From Holophagaceae bacterium (GTDB lineage Bacteria > Acidobacteriota > Holophagae > Holophagales > Holophagaceae): a DNA stretch of 51,432 nucleotides. The position numbers and the translations under genes were made by a program. The notes below the pieces were generated by a model. It ran no database searches. It saw only the letters and a list, made by a program, of their open reading frames with translations, and was not told where the DNA came from. The stretch spans positions 1 to 51,432 of the forward strand of contig JANXPB010000083.1 in assembly GCA_025357545.1 (NCBI GenBank), in the 5' to 3' direction. How positions within the stretch are numbered: position 1 is the first letter of the stretch; each line of letters starts with the position of its first letter. Shown piece by piece: positions 18,094-26,440 of the stretch.

Positions 18094-18464
18094 TCATGGG
18101 CTGTTGCGTCTGAAGGGCGGCAGGTAACTCTCTTCTACCATGCGAAATGGATTTTTCTCGGCGAGCAACTTGTCTAGGAGTTCGTCCTGCGTCCATGGTG
18201 ACGTGATGAGCACCATTCTGCGTTGATCCAAATTTCCTCGTGAATCCTGATCACTATGTCGATGCACTTGGCTAGGCGCGGGTCGTATTTGTGTAGATTG
18301 GTCAAAATTAGTGGGACGGCTTTCCTATCACAAACCATCATCTTAGGCAGCGGAATGAAAACAAATCCGCAATCGGCTCTAGGAATGGGGGTGCGAGAAG
18401 ATTGTGTAAATTCGTCAGCTCTCGATTTTGGGTAGTGGGTCAATTGGAAATCCGCGCCAGCCAC
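18094..18464 (-). pseudogene. Frameshifted hypothetical gene in a low-GC patch
   Basis: Frame 1 gives ...GFVFIPLPKMMVCDRKAVPLILTNLHKYDPRLAKCIDIVIRIHEEIWINAE, and the next frame continues MVLITSPWTQDELLDKLLAEKNPFRMVEESYLPPFRRNSP*; joined by a presumed 1-nt lesion near 18220. Confidence 0.5.
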
Positions 18465-18549
18465 GGCCCTCGGGCACGGACTCCAAACTGATCCACTTCC
18501 CTATTCTCGAATTTGACTTTCGATTGTCCTGATTCCAAATAATTTAATC

Positions 18550-19119
18550 TCAGTTTCCCTTCATGAACTTCTCATCTGTCCCCATCAGCACCCAGTCGCG
18601 GCCCTGCTTCTGGTAGGTGGCGTGGCGGTCTTTGGTTTCGCCGATCTTCACGCCGGGATGCAAGGCTTCGAAGAGGGGGAACTGGGGCGTGGGCTTCACC
18701 AGGCGCACCTGGTAGGTCACCACCTGGCCGTTGCCGGCGGGGTCGATGCGCGTGGCCTTCACGAACTCTGCCTCGGCGGCCTTCACCTGGAAGCCGCCGG
18801 ATGGCGCGGCCATGGCGGCCTTGGGCGCGTTGGCGTTGAGCTGGTAGGTGAACTCTTCGCGCTTGCCATCGTCATGGCGCTGGATGGTGAACCAGCCGGT
18901 CTTGGTCAGGTTGTCGTGGAGCAGCAGCAGCTTCTGGTGGGCGGGCGTGCCCTTGTCCGCCGATACCTTGGCGGGCACCGGCACCAGCACCAGCACCGGG
19001 TAGTCCTTCTTGATGTCGCGCTCGGCCTCGCTGCGCTGAAGCTTGGCGGACCCGCAGGCGGCCAGGGTCACCAGGGCGGGCAAGGCGAGAAGGGCTAGCA
19101 GGGTTCGGGGGCGGCGCAT
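18550..19119 (-). CDS. Putative lipoprotein of unknown function
   Basis: Lipobox LVTLAACGS; intact ORF. Confidence 0.7.
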   Translation of the reverse strand: MRRPRTLLALLALPALVTLAACGSAKLQRSEAERDIKKDYPVLVLVPVPAKVSADKGTPAHQKLLLLHDNLTKTGWFTIQRHDDGKREEFTYQLNANAPKAAMAAPSGGFQVKAAEAEFVKATRIDPAGNGQVVTYQVRLVKPTPQFPLFEALHPGVKIGETKDRHATYQKQGRDWVLMGTDEKFMKGN

Positions 19120-19158
19120 GGATACTCCAGGGAAGGTGCAGACATGGTGCCACAGGGT

Positions 19159-20787
19159 TCAGCGCGGGTCCTGGGGCCACTGACCGGAACTGTCCTGGGG
19201 GCGCTGTGAGACGCCCGCCCGGGGTGGCGGCAGGTAGGGCTCCAGACTGCGGCGGTCCAGAGGCGGAATGCGGTGGCCGCGCTCTTCTTCCTGCATGAAA
19301 TCGCGGAAGGCCTGGACCTGCATCAACTGGTCGAAGGTCGCACCCTCGGAGCGGGCCTTGCGGAAGCCTTCGGCCAGTTCGCCGTAGCGCCCCTGGTGGT
19401 AAAGCTCCGCCAGGGTGCGGGCGTGGGCCTCCAACGCCGCGGCGGAGGCCGGGGGTGGATTCGCGGGGCGATCGGCGGCCTGGGCGGGCGGTTCCGGGCG
19501 CGGGGCCGGAGGGCGCTCCGGGGGCCATATTGAGGAGCCCAGGGCGGTGGCCCGCGCGGGGACCATGGGCAGTGTCGAAGCCGAGGCTGGCGTTCCGGTC
19601 AGCGGTGCCGACTGCCTCTGCGCGATGGCCGGGGAAGCGGCCTGGGCCAGGATAGGAGCGGGGCCCTGGTCTGTGGGGACGAGGGGTGCCGACCGGCTGC
19701 TCCACCAGACCAGCAGGCCCACGCCCGCGGCCCCCAGCAGGCCGAGGGTCCAGCCATCCAGCTTCCGCACGGGTTCCGGCGGTGTTTGCACCCACAGCTT
19801 GGGGATCTGGACCGGCACTGGGCGGGCGCGGGGGCCTGAAGGGTCCGAGGTTGGCCAGCGGGAATCCGGCGGGTGGACGCTCACGCTCACGATATTGCCT
19901 GTGGTGGCTTCGCCGTTGGCGCGGCCCGCGGCGAAGCCCGGCCACACCGGATCCTGCGCAGCCCGCAGAGCCGAGGCCAGGTCCTGGGCGGATTGGAAGC
20001 GCAGCTCCGGATCTACCGTCATGGCCTTCACGACGATATCCCAGGTGTGGGAGCTGATGCCCGTGAGGGCGCCTTCGGGCAGGCCAAGTCCCGGCGCGGG
20101 GGCCATGACCCCCGATCCCTGGGGCATCGTCGGCGCCAGCATGGGCCGCACGCCCTTCAGGGCCTCGAAGAGGATCACACCCACGGCGTAGGTGTCCGAA
20201 CGCGCGTCGGAGCGGCCCGTGGCCAGGGTTTCCGGCGCCATGTAGGCGAAGGTGCCCATGACCGCGCCGGTGGCGGTGAGGTCCGAATCCGGCACCCGGG
20301 CCAGGCCGAAATCCATGATCTTCACGTGCAGCTTCCTGCCGTCGCGCCAGACCCGCAGGTTTGAAGGCTTGATGTCCCGGTGCAGGATGCCCCTGGCGTG
20401 GGCATGGGCCAGGCCGTCGCAGACCTGGGCCAGCACTTCCAGAACCTCGGCGGGTGCCAGGGTGCGGGCCGACAGGAAGACCCGCAGATCCTGGCCCGGC
20501 AAGTATTCCATCACCATGTAGCGGGTGCCCTGGTCCAGGCCGAATTCGTGGACCGTCACCAGGTTGGGATGGCTCAGGGCGCCCGCGGCCTTGGCCTCCC
20601 GCAGGAAGCGCTCCTGGGCGTCCTGGGAGATGCTGCGGTCGCCGAGGATGGTCTTCACCGCCACCTGGCGCTCCAGCTCCGGATCCACCGCCAGGAACAC
20701 TTCGCCCATGCCGCCTTCACCAAGACGACGGAGGATCCGGAATCGTCCGATCTGCTCCACTCCAGCTCCGCGATGATCTGCAGACAT
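19159..20787 (-). CDS. Serine/threonine protein kinase with TM segment
   Basis: FRILRRLGEGGMGEVFLAVDPELERQVAVKTI, ILHRDIKPSNLRV, IMDFGLARV, GTFAYMAPE; TM WTLGLLGAAGVGLLVWW. Confidence 0.95.
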   Translation of the reverse strand: MSADHRGAGVEQIGRFRILRRLGEGGMGEVFLAVDPELERQVAVKTILGDRSISQDAQERFLREAKAAGALSHPNLVTVHEFGLDQGTRYMVMEYLPGQDLRVFLSARTLAPAEVLEVLAQVCDGLAHAHARGILHRDIKPSNLRVWRDGRKLHVKIMDFGLARVPDSDLTATGAVMGTFAYMAPETLATGRSDARSDTYAVGVILFEALKGVRPMLAPTMPQGSGVMAPAPGLGLPEGALTGISSHTWDIVVKAMTVDPELRFQSAQDLASALRAAQDPVWPGFAAGRANGEATTGNIVSVSVHPPDSRWPTSDPSGPRARPVPVQIPKLWVQTPPEPVRKLDGWTLGLLGAAGVGLLVWWSSRSAPLVPTDQGPAPILAQAASPAIAQRQSAPLTGTPASASTLPMVPARATALGSSIWPPERPPAPRPEPPAQAADRPANPPPASAAALEAHARTLAELYHQGRYGELAEGFRKARSEGATFDQLMQVQAFRDFMQEEERGHRIPPLDRRSLEPYLPPPRAGVSQRPQDSSGQWPQDPR

Positions 20788-20804
20788 GGTGCCACACTGG
20801 GGGG

Positions 20805-21623
20805 ATGGAACAGGTGGCGACCCTCGAAACCCGGCTGATGGACTTGCTGCGCGTGCGCCTCGGCAACCGCCGGGCCCTGGTCTGTTTTTCCGGCGGCGTG
20901 GATTCTACCTTGGTGCTGGCAGCCTGCGTGCGCGCCGGCTTGGACACCCTGGCGCTGCTGGCGGTGAGCCCCTCGCTGCCCCAGGCGGAACGGGCCGAAG
21001 CCCACGCGCTGGCGGGGCATCTGGGCGTGGGGCTGCAGGAGCTGCCGACTTTCGAGACCGACCTGCCCGCCTACCGCGCTAACGCCGGGGACCGCTGCTA
21101 CCACTGCAAATCCACACTGTATGGCGTGGCCGAGGCGAAGGCCGCCAAGCAGGCCCTGGACGGCCTGCTGCTGAACGGCACCCAAGTGGACGATCTGGGC
21201 GAGGTGCGGCCGGGCCTGCGAGCGGCCGCGGAGCATCAAGTCTTCTCGCCGCTGCTGGACGCGGGCTTCCGCAAGGCCGACGTGCGCGCCCTGGCCCGGG
21301 CCTGGGGCCTGCCCAACGCCGACAAGGCCGCGGCGCCCTGCCTGGCCAGCCGCTTTCCCGTGGGTACCGAAGTGACGCCCGAACGCCTGAAGCAGGTGGA
21401 GCAGGTGGAGGATTTCCTCCGCGCCAAGGGCCTCTGGCCCGCCCGGGCCCGTTGGCACGACAGCGTGGTGCGCCTGGAAATCGACCGGGACCGCATGGAC
21501 CTGGCGCTGCAGGAGCCGCTGCGCACGGAGCTGGAACGGGCCTGCTGGCGGGCCGGTTTCCGCTTCGTGGCCCTGGACCTGGCGGGCATCCAGAGCGGGA
21601 GCCTGGCAGTGGCGTTGCATTGA
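20805..21623 (+). CDS. larE: ATP-dependent sacrificial sulfur transferase LarE
   Basis: PP-loop LVCFSGGVDSTLVLAA; NAGDRCYHCKSTLYG; LNGTQVDDLGEVRPGLRAAAEHQVFSPLLDAGFRKADVRALARAWGLP. Confidence 0.9.
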   Translation: MEQVATLETRLMDLLRVRLGNRRALVCFSGGVDSTLVLAACVRAGLDTLALLAVSPSLPQAERAEAHALAGHLGVGLQELPTFETDLPAYRANAGDRCYHCKSTLYGVAEAKAAKQALDGLLLNGTQVDDLGEVRPGLRAAAEHQVFSPLLDAGFRKADVRALARAWGLPNADKAAAPCLASRFPVGTEVTPERLKQVEQVEDFLRAKGLWPARARWHDSVVRLEIDRDRMDLALQEPLRTELERACWRAGFRFVALDLAGIQSGSLAVALH

Positions 21624-21714
21624 ATCGGCGCATGAAGGCGGATAAAAACGGGCTCCGGATCCGCCACTATTCACGGTAGGCAATCAATGGAACCGATGTG
21701 GATTCCAATGAGAA

Positions 21715-21732
21715 ACGCGAATGACGCGAATC
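21715..21732. repeat. Short periodic intergenic motif (acgcgaatg acgcgaatc)
   Basis: Two 9-bp units read directly. Confidence 0.6.
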
Positions 21733-21862
21733 GCTTCATGCAGTTTCGGAGGGCTTTGGCGGTGGGTCCGGGCTCCTTCGCGTTAAATCATTGCTTGCGA
21801 ATTTAAAAAATAATTCATGAGAAAATGAAGCGAGATGGTCCCGACCCCCGAACCCCTTTTTC

Positions 21863-21894
21863 ATCCATGTTGATCAGTGTTCATCCGTGGTTCC
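21863..21894. repeat. Short periodic intergenic motif (tgttgatcag tgttcatccg tggttcc)
   Basis: Degenerate 10-bp periodicity read directly. Confidence 0.6.
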
Positions 21895-21916
21895 ATTCAA
21901 GTCAGTGAGGTGAACT

Positions 21917-22567
21917 TTGGACATCCGCTGGGACCATGAACGCGAAGAGCGCACGGGCATTCCCGAGGTGATCTTCGGCCGCGGCAAGACCGTGGAGCAG
22001 GTGGTGCGCCTCTTCCAGGAGGCCCGCGAAGGCGGGCACCTGCGCATCGCCACGCAATTGAACGAGGCGCAGATGGACGCCCTGGAGCACCTGGCCACCG
22101 TGGATCCGGAGAGCCGCACGGCCACCCTGCATCCCCGGAAACGGAAGGCCCTGGCGCCCATCGGGCTGCTGACTGGCGGCACCGGCGACATCCCCGTGCT
22201 CATGGAAGCCAAGGCCGTGCTGGACGCCCTGGGCTATCCCTCCCGCTCATTTTTCGACGTGGGCGTGGCAGGGTTGCACCGGCTCCAGGGCGTGCTGGAC
22301 GATATCCGCGCCTGCCCGGTGCTGCTGGTGGCCGCGGGTATGGAGGGCGCGCTGCCCTCAGTGGTGGCGGGCCTGGTGGACGCGCCGGTCATCGCCGTGC
22401 CCACCAGCATCGGCGCCGGGGTGAGCATCGGCGGCTCCGTGGCCCTGCACGCCATGCTGGCCAGCTGCAGCCCCGGCATCGCCGTGGTCAACATCGACAA
22501 CGGTTTCGGCGCCGCCTGCGTGGCCATAAAAATGATGAACCGAATGGCAACCCACCCAAAGGCGTGA
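21917..22567 (+). CDS. larB: Nickel pincer cofactor biosynthesis protein LarB (TTG start assumed)
   Basis: IPEVIFGRGKTVEQ...GLLTGGTGDIPVLMEAKAVLDALGY...DVGVAGLHRL...VVAAGMEGALPSVVAGLVDAPVIAVPTSIGAG-type motifs, FGAACVAIKMMNR. Confidence 0.9.
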   Translation: MDIRWDHEREERTGIPEVIFGRGKTVEQVVRLFQEAREGGHLRIATQLNEAQMDALEHLATVDPESRTATLHPRKRKALAPIGLLTGGTGDIPVLMEAKAVLDALGYPSRSFFDVGVAGLHRLQGVLDDIRACPVLLVAAGMEGALPSVVAGLVDAPVIAVPTSIGAGVSIGGSVALHAMLASCSPGIAVVNIDNGFGAACVAIKMMNRMATHPKA

Positions 22568-22673
22568 GCCCCGACCCGAGTTGCCTGGCCCACCAGCGTC
22601 GAGGTCTCTCGTATCCGCAGAGCGGATACCGAGAGGGATGATGAACCGGATGGGGATGAGCCCCAAGGCCTGA
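22532..22673. repeat. Direct duplication of the larB 3' end: 22532-22567 versus 22638-22673 (offset 106)
   Basis: MMNRMATHPKA* versus MMNRMGMSPKA*, colinear without gaps; 27/36 nt identical by hand count. Confidence 0.6.
22606..22635. other. Strong hairpin (ctctcg-tatccgc / aga / gcggata-ccgagag, one bulge)
   Basis: Inverted repeat read directly; lies between the two larB tails. Confidence 0.7.
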
Positions 22674-22958
22674 CGCCCTGTGCGCGCCCTTCGAACCTGC
22701 TTTCCGCCGGTCCGGGCGCCGCTCCACACGGGGTTTCCCGAGGTGGGTGCGCTCCCCCCCAGAAGGGCGCCAGTCCTGGGTCTGGAGTAGTCGGGTCAAT
22801 GCTGGGAAGGCCCAGGTGGGAAATAAATGTATCGGATTGCCTTGAATCCACTCAAACTAATGGGTGCCCGAAGGTTCGGGCTCAATCAAACGCGTTGCCT
22901 CCTCGCCTGGAAGGATCAATGCTCCACTCCTCCAGGATTCAGAAAATAGGAAGTCGTC

Positions 22959-23162
22959 ATGGCACAAGGCACCGTCAAGTGGTTCAACGCCGAAAAGGGT
23001 TTCGGATTCATCACCCCCGATGAAGGTGGACAGGATCTCTTCGTTCACCACTCCGCGATCGAAACCACCGGATTCCGCACCCTGGATGAGAACCAGCGCG
23101 TCAGCTTCAACGTGGGCCAGGGCCAGAAGGGCCCCCAGGCTACCAACGTCCAGAAGCTGTAA
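22959..23162 (+). CDS. Cold-shock protein (CspA family)
   Basis: [42 protein letters not shown]. Confidence 0.97.
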   Translation: MAQGTVKWFNAEKGFGFITPDEGGQDLFVHHSAIETTGFRTLDENQRVSFNVGQGQKGPQATNVQKL

Positions 23163-23180
23163 ATCACTCGCTTCAGGAAA

Positions 23181-23209
23181 CGGCCTCCTTCGGGAGGCCG
23201 TTTTTTTTG
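23181..23209 (+). terminator. Rho-independent terminator of the csp gene
   Basis: acggcctcc-ttcg-ggaggccgt followed by a T run. Confidence 0.95.
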
Positions 23210-23281
23210 TGCCTCCGGCCTGGGTCAGGCCCTGCCACCCACAACCCATGGTCCATAGCCCACCGCCCGCAGTCCTGCCCT

Positions 23282-23914
23282 TCAGCGCAGGGGCTGGGGC
23301 GTGGGCAGCGGCGGAAAGGTCCGGTCCTTGACCGAGTCCAGGATCTCGCCATCCCGCACCAGGATGTCCGCCGCCATGCCCTCGCCGCCGGGCTCGAAGT
23401 CCGTGCCCAGGCAGCAGAGATGGTAGTGGTCCAGCTTGGTGTTCATGCGCTGGGTGACGTTGCCGCGGCGGTCCGTGACGTCTTCCATGGGCACGCCCAC
23501 GTAAGCCCGGTAGAGGAATGGATGGCCCCAGGGCGTTTCGGGCACGGACTCCAGGTAGTCGGGCACCAGGTCCGTCAAACTGCCGGGGAATTCGCCCTTT
23601 TTGGTCTTGTAGCGGCTGAGGGCATCCGTGACCCGCTTCAGGCCTTGTTTCACGGTCTGCTGGCGCTCCCCGAGTTCCTTCTTCTGCATGGACTCGATGA
23701 GGTACAAGTCCTTGCGGGCCTTGGTGGCGGCTTCGGACTCAGGGTATTGCTGCACGATGCGCTGCATCATCAGTTTTGCGGCCGCACCCTGGTTGGCCTG
23801 GTTCTTCTGCACTGCGTCTTCGTAGAGCTGCGTCGGCAGACGGGGATCCTCGGCATTGCAGCCGGCAAGGGCCATCAGAAGCAGAGGTGCTACGGCTTTT
23901 AGATTTAAGGACAT
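23282..23914 (-). CDS. Putative lipoprotein with TPR-like N-terminus and pseudopilin-like C-terminal motif
   Basis: MSLNLKAVAPLLLMALAGCNA; LYEDAVQKNQANQGAAAKLMMQRIVQQYPES; GEFPGSLTDLVPDYLESVPETPWGHPFLYR. Confidence 0.7.
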   Translation of the reverse strand: MSLNLKAVAPLLLMALAGCNAEDPRLPTQLYEDAVQKNQANQGAAAKLMMQRIVQQYPESEAATKARKDLYLIESMQKKELGERQQTVKQGLKRVTDALSRYKTKKGEFPGSLTDLVPDYLESVPETPWGHPFLYRAYVGVPMEDVTDRRGNVTQRMNTKLDHYHLCCLGTDFEPGGEGMAADILVRDGEILDSVKDRTFPPLPTPQPLR

Positions 23915-23962
23915 GACAGATTCAGCATACGGCCGCCCAGCGCCGCTGGCAACGAAGGTAGG

Positions 23963-24628
23963 ATGAAGAATGGAGGCGAAATGCAGGAGCATCCTTGGCT
24001 GGTGGGGATCGTCGGGGGATCCGGCAGCGGCAAGACTTCCGTGGCCAACGAGCTGGTGCGGCGCATCCGCAAGGGCGGGGCGGGAGCGCTGCTGCTGGAC
24101 ATGGACGCCTACTACGCTCCACTGGAGGTGGTGAAGGCCCGCTTCGAAGGGCGGCCCATCAACTGGGATCATCCCCACGCCTTCGATCTGGAGCTGATGG
24201 CGGCCCACTTGACATCTCTTCATCGCAACGAGCCCATCCGGAAGCCCATCTACGATTTCAACCTCTCCGACCGCACGGGCTGGGAGGAACCATTGCCGCC
24301 GCAGCCCGTGGTGATCCTGGAAGGCCTCCTGCTCTTCGCTCTGCCCGAACTGCGGGAGCAACTGGACGTGAAGGTGTTCGTGGATACCGACGCCGATATC
24401 CGCATCCTCCGGCGCATCCGCCGCGACACCAAGGAGCGGGGCCGCAGCCTGGAGAGCGTCATGGAGCAGTACGAAAACAGCGTGCGCCCCATGCACCTGG
24501 AATTCGTGGAGCCCAGCAAGCGCTGGGCGGATCTCATTGTGCCCACCGGCGTCGAAAACCGCCGCGCCATCGAGATGATCACGCACCATATCCTGGCCCG
24601 CCGGCAGGCCGGAATCAGCGGCGCCTGA
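23963..24628 (+). CDS. udk: Uridine kinase
   Basis: P-loop GIVGGSGSGKTSVANEL; DMDAYYAPL; NWDHPHAFDLELM; VVILEGLLLF. Confidence 0.92.
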   Translation: MKNGGEMQEHPWLVGIVGGSGSGKTSVANELVRRIRKGGAGALLLDMDAYYAPLEVVKARFEGRPINWDHPHAFDLELMAAHLTSLHRNEPIRKPIYDFNLSDRTGWEEPLPPQPVVILEGLLLFALPELREQLDVKVFVDTDADIRILRRIRRDTKERGRSLESVMEQYENSVRPMHLEFVEPSKRWADLIVPTGVENRRAIEMITHHILARRQAGISGA

Positions 24629-24629
24629 G

Positions 24630-25247
24630 ATGCGGCTCCTGGCTGAGCACCCGGCCGGCATCGATCCCAGCGCCCAGTGGATCGAAGGGGAGGTCAGCAC
24701 CCGCCAGGATTCGCGCCTCTTCAAGCAGATCGTGGCCCAGCGCACCTCGCCGCACACCGGGAGGGGCCACGCCTACTACCGCCTTCAAGGGCCGGACTGG
24801 GTGAACATCATCGCCTTCACCAGGGATTTGGAAATTTTGGTGGTGGAACAATTCCGCCATGGCATCGACGCGGCCACCCTGGAGATCCCCGGCGGAGGCT
24901 GCGACGGCGGCGAAACGCCATTGTGCTCGGCCCAGCGGGAGCTGGTGGAGGAGACGGGCTTCGAGTCCCCCACCTGGATCAGCCTGGGCAGCTGCACGCC
25001 CAACCCCGCCACCCAGACCAACCGCGCCCATACCTTTCTGGCCCTGGACTGCGCACTGGCCCGGGACCTGGAACTGGATTTCACCGAGGAGCTGCGCGTC
25101 TGGGCCTTCTCGTGGCGGGAATGGGAGGAGCACCTGCGCAGCGGCAAAGTCCACCACGCCATCGTGCTCAGCGCTTTCCTGATGCTGAGCTATTGGGGCG
25201 GCTGGCCAGAACTCCGGCAACGAATCGAGGGTACTCATGAACGCTGA
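24630..25247 (+). CDS. NUDIX hydrolase (ADP-ribose pyrophosphatase-like)
   Basis: NUDIX box [26 protein letters not shown]. Confidence 0.9.
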   Translation: MRLLAEHPAGIDPSAQWIEGEVSTRQDSRLFKQIVAQRTSPHTGRGHAYYRLQGPDWVNIIAFTRDLEILVVEQFRHGIDAATLEIPGGGCDGGETPLCSAQRELVEETGFESPTWISLGSCTPNPATQTNRAHTFLALDCALARDLELDFTEELRVWAFSWREWEEHLRSGKVHHAIVLSAFLMLSYWGGWPELRQRIEGTHER

Positions 25248-26424
25248 CTTCCTGACCCATCTCCAGGCCGAGACTGAGAAACTGCGCGGTGCGGGCCTCT
25301 TCAAGACCGAGCGCGTGATCAGCTCGGCCCAGAGCGCGCGCATCACCGCCAACGGCAAACCCGTGATGAACCTTTGCGCCAACAACTACCTGGGCCTGTC
25401 CAATCACCCGGCCCTGGTGGAGGCCAGCAAAAAGGCCCTGGATGCCCGCGGCTTCGGCATGAGCTCCGTGCGCTTCATCTGTGGCACCCAGGACCTCCAC
25501 AAGGACCTGGAGGCCCGTCTCAGCGCCTTCCTGGGCCTGGAGGACACCCAGCTCTACTCCAGCTGCTTCGACGCCAATGGCGGCGTCTTCGAGGGCCTGC
25601 TGGGCGAAGCGGACGCCGTCATCAGCGACGCCCTCAACCACGCCTCCATCATCGACGGCATCCGCCTCTGCAAGGCCCGCCGCTACCGCTACGCCAACAG
25701 CGACATGGCGGAATTGGAACTCCGCCTGAAGGAGGCTGCGGACGCGCGCTTCAAGCTGGTGGTGACCGATGGCGTCTTCTCCATGGACGGCTACATCGCC
25801 AACCTGTCGGCGGTCTGCGACCTGGCCGAAAAATACGGCGCCATGGTGATGGTGGACGACAGCCACGCGGTGGGCTTCATGGGTGAAAGGGGCCGCGGCA
25901 CCCACGAGCACTGCGGCGTCATGGGCCGCGTGGACATCCTCACGGGCACCCTGGGCAAGGCGCTGGGCGGCGCCAGCGGCGGCTACATCGCGTCGAAAAG
26001 GGAAGTCATCGAGTGGCTGCGCCAGAAATCCCGGCCCTACCTTTTCTCCAATTCCCTGGCGCCGGCCATCACCGCCGCCAGCCTCGCTGCCCTGGACCTG
26101 CTTGCGAGCGGCGGCGATTTGCGATATCGACTGAAGGCGAACGCGGCCTATTTCCGCGCGGGCATGGAGCAGCTCGGTTTCAAACTCCTGCCCGGCGAGC
26201 ACCCCATCATCCCCGTCATGCTCGGCGACGCGGCCCTGGCCCAGGCCATGGCCAATGCCCTGCTGGACGAGGGCGTCTACGTCATCGGCTTCTTCTTCCC
26301 GGTGGTGCCCCAGGGCCAGGCGCGCATCCGCACCCAGATGAGCGCGGGGCACACGACGGCGGATCTGGACTTCGCGATCCAGGCGTTCGGAAAAGTGGGC
26401 CGGAAGCTGGGCGTGATCGCTTAA
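25237..26424 (+). CDS. kbl: Glycine C-acetyltransferase (2-amino-3-ketobutyrate CoA ligase)
   Basis: [69 protein letters not shown]. Confidence 0.95.
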   Translation: MNADFLTHLQAETEKLRGAGLFKTERVISSAQSARITANGKPVMNLCANNYLGLSNHPALVEASKKALDARGFGMSSVRFICGTQDLHKDLEARLSAFLGLEDTQLYSSCFDANGGVFEGLLGEADAVISDALNHASIIDGIRLCKARRYRYANSDMAELELRLKEAADARFKLVVTDGVFSMDGYIANLSAVCDLAEKYGAMVMVDDSHAVGFMGERGRGTHEHCGVMGRVDILTGTLGKALGGASGGYIASKREVIEWLRQKSRPYLFSNSLAPAITAASLAALDLLASGGDLRYRLKANAAYFRAGMEQLGFKLLPGEHPIIPVMLGDAALAQAMANALLDEGVYVIGFFFPVVPQGQARIRTQMSAGHTTADLDFAIQAFGKVGRKLGVIA

Positions 26425-26440
26425 GCCTCCGGGACTCCGG

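Noticed and set aside
16157-18127. 656-aa plus-strand ORF
   Set aside because: Antisense to the YHS-PfpI gene and its neighbour; no domain signal.
20787-20805. Very short divergent gap between the Ser/Thr kinase and larE as a regulatory switch
   Set aside because: Compact divergent starts are plausible in dense genomes; no operator-like sequence was recognised.
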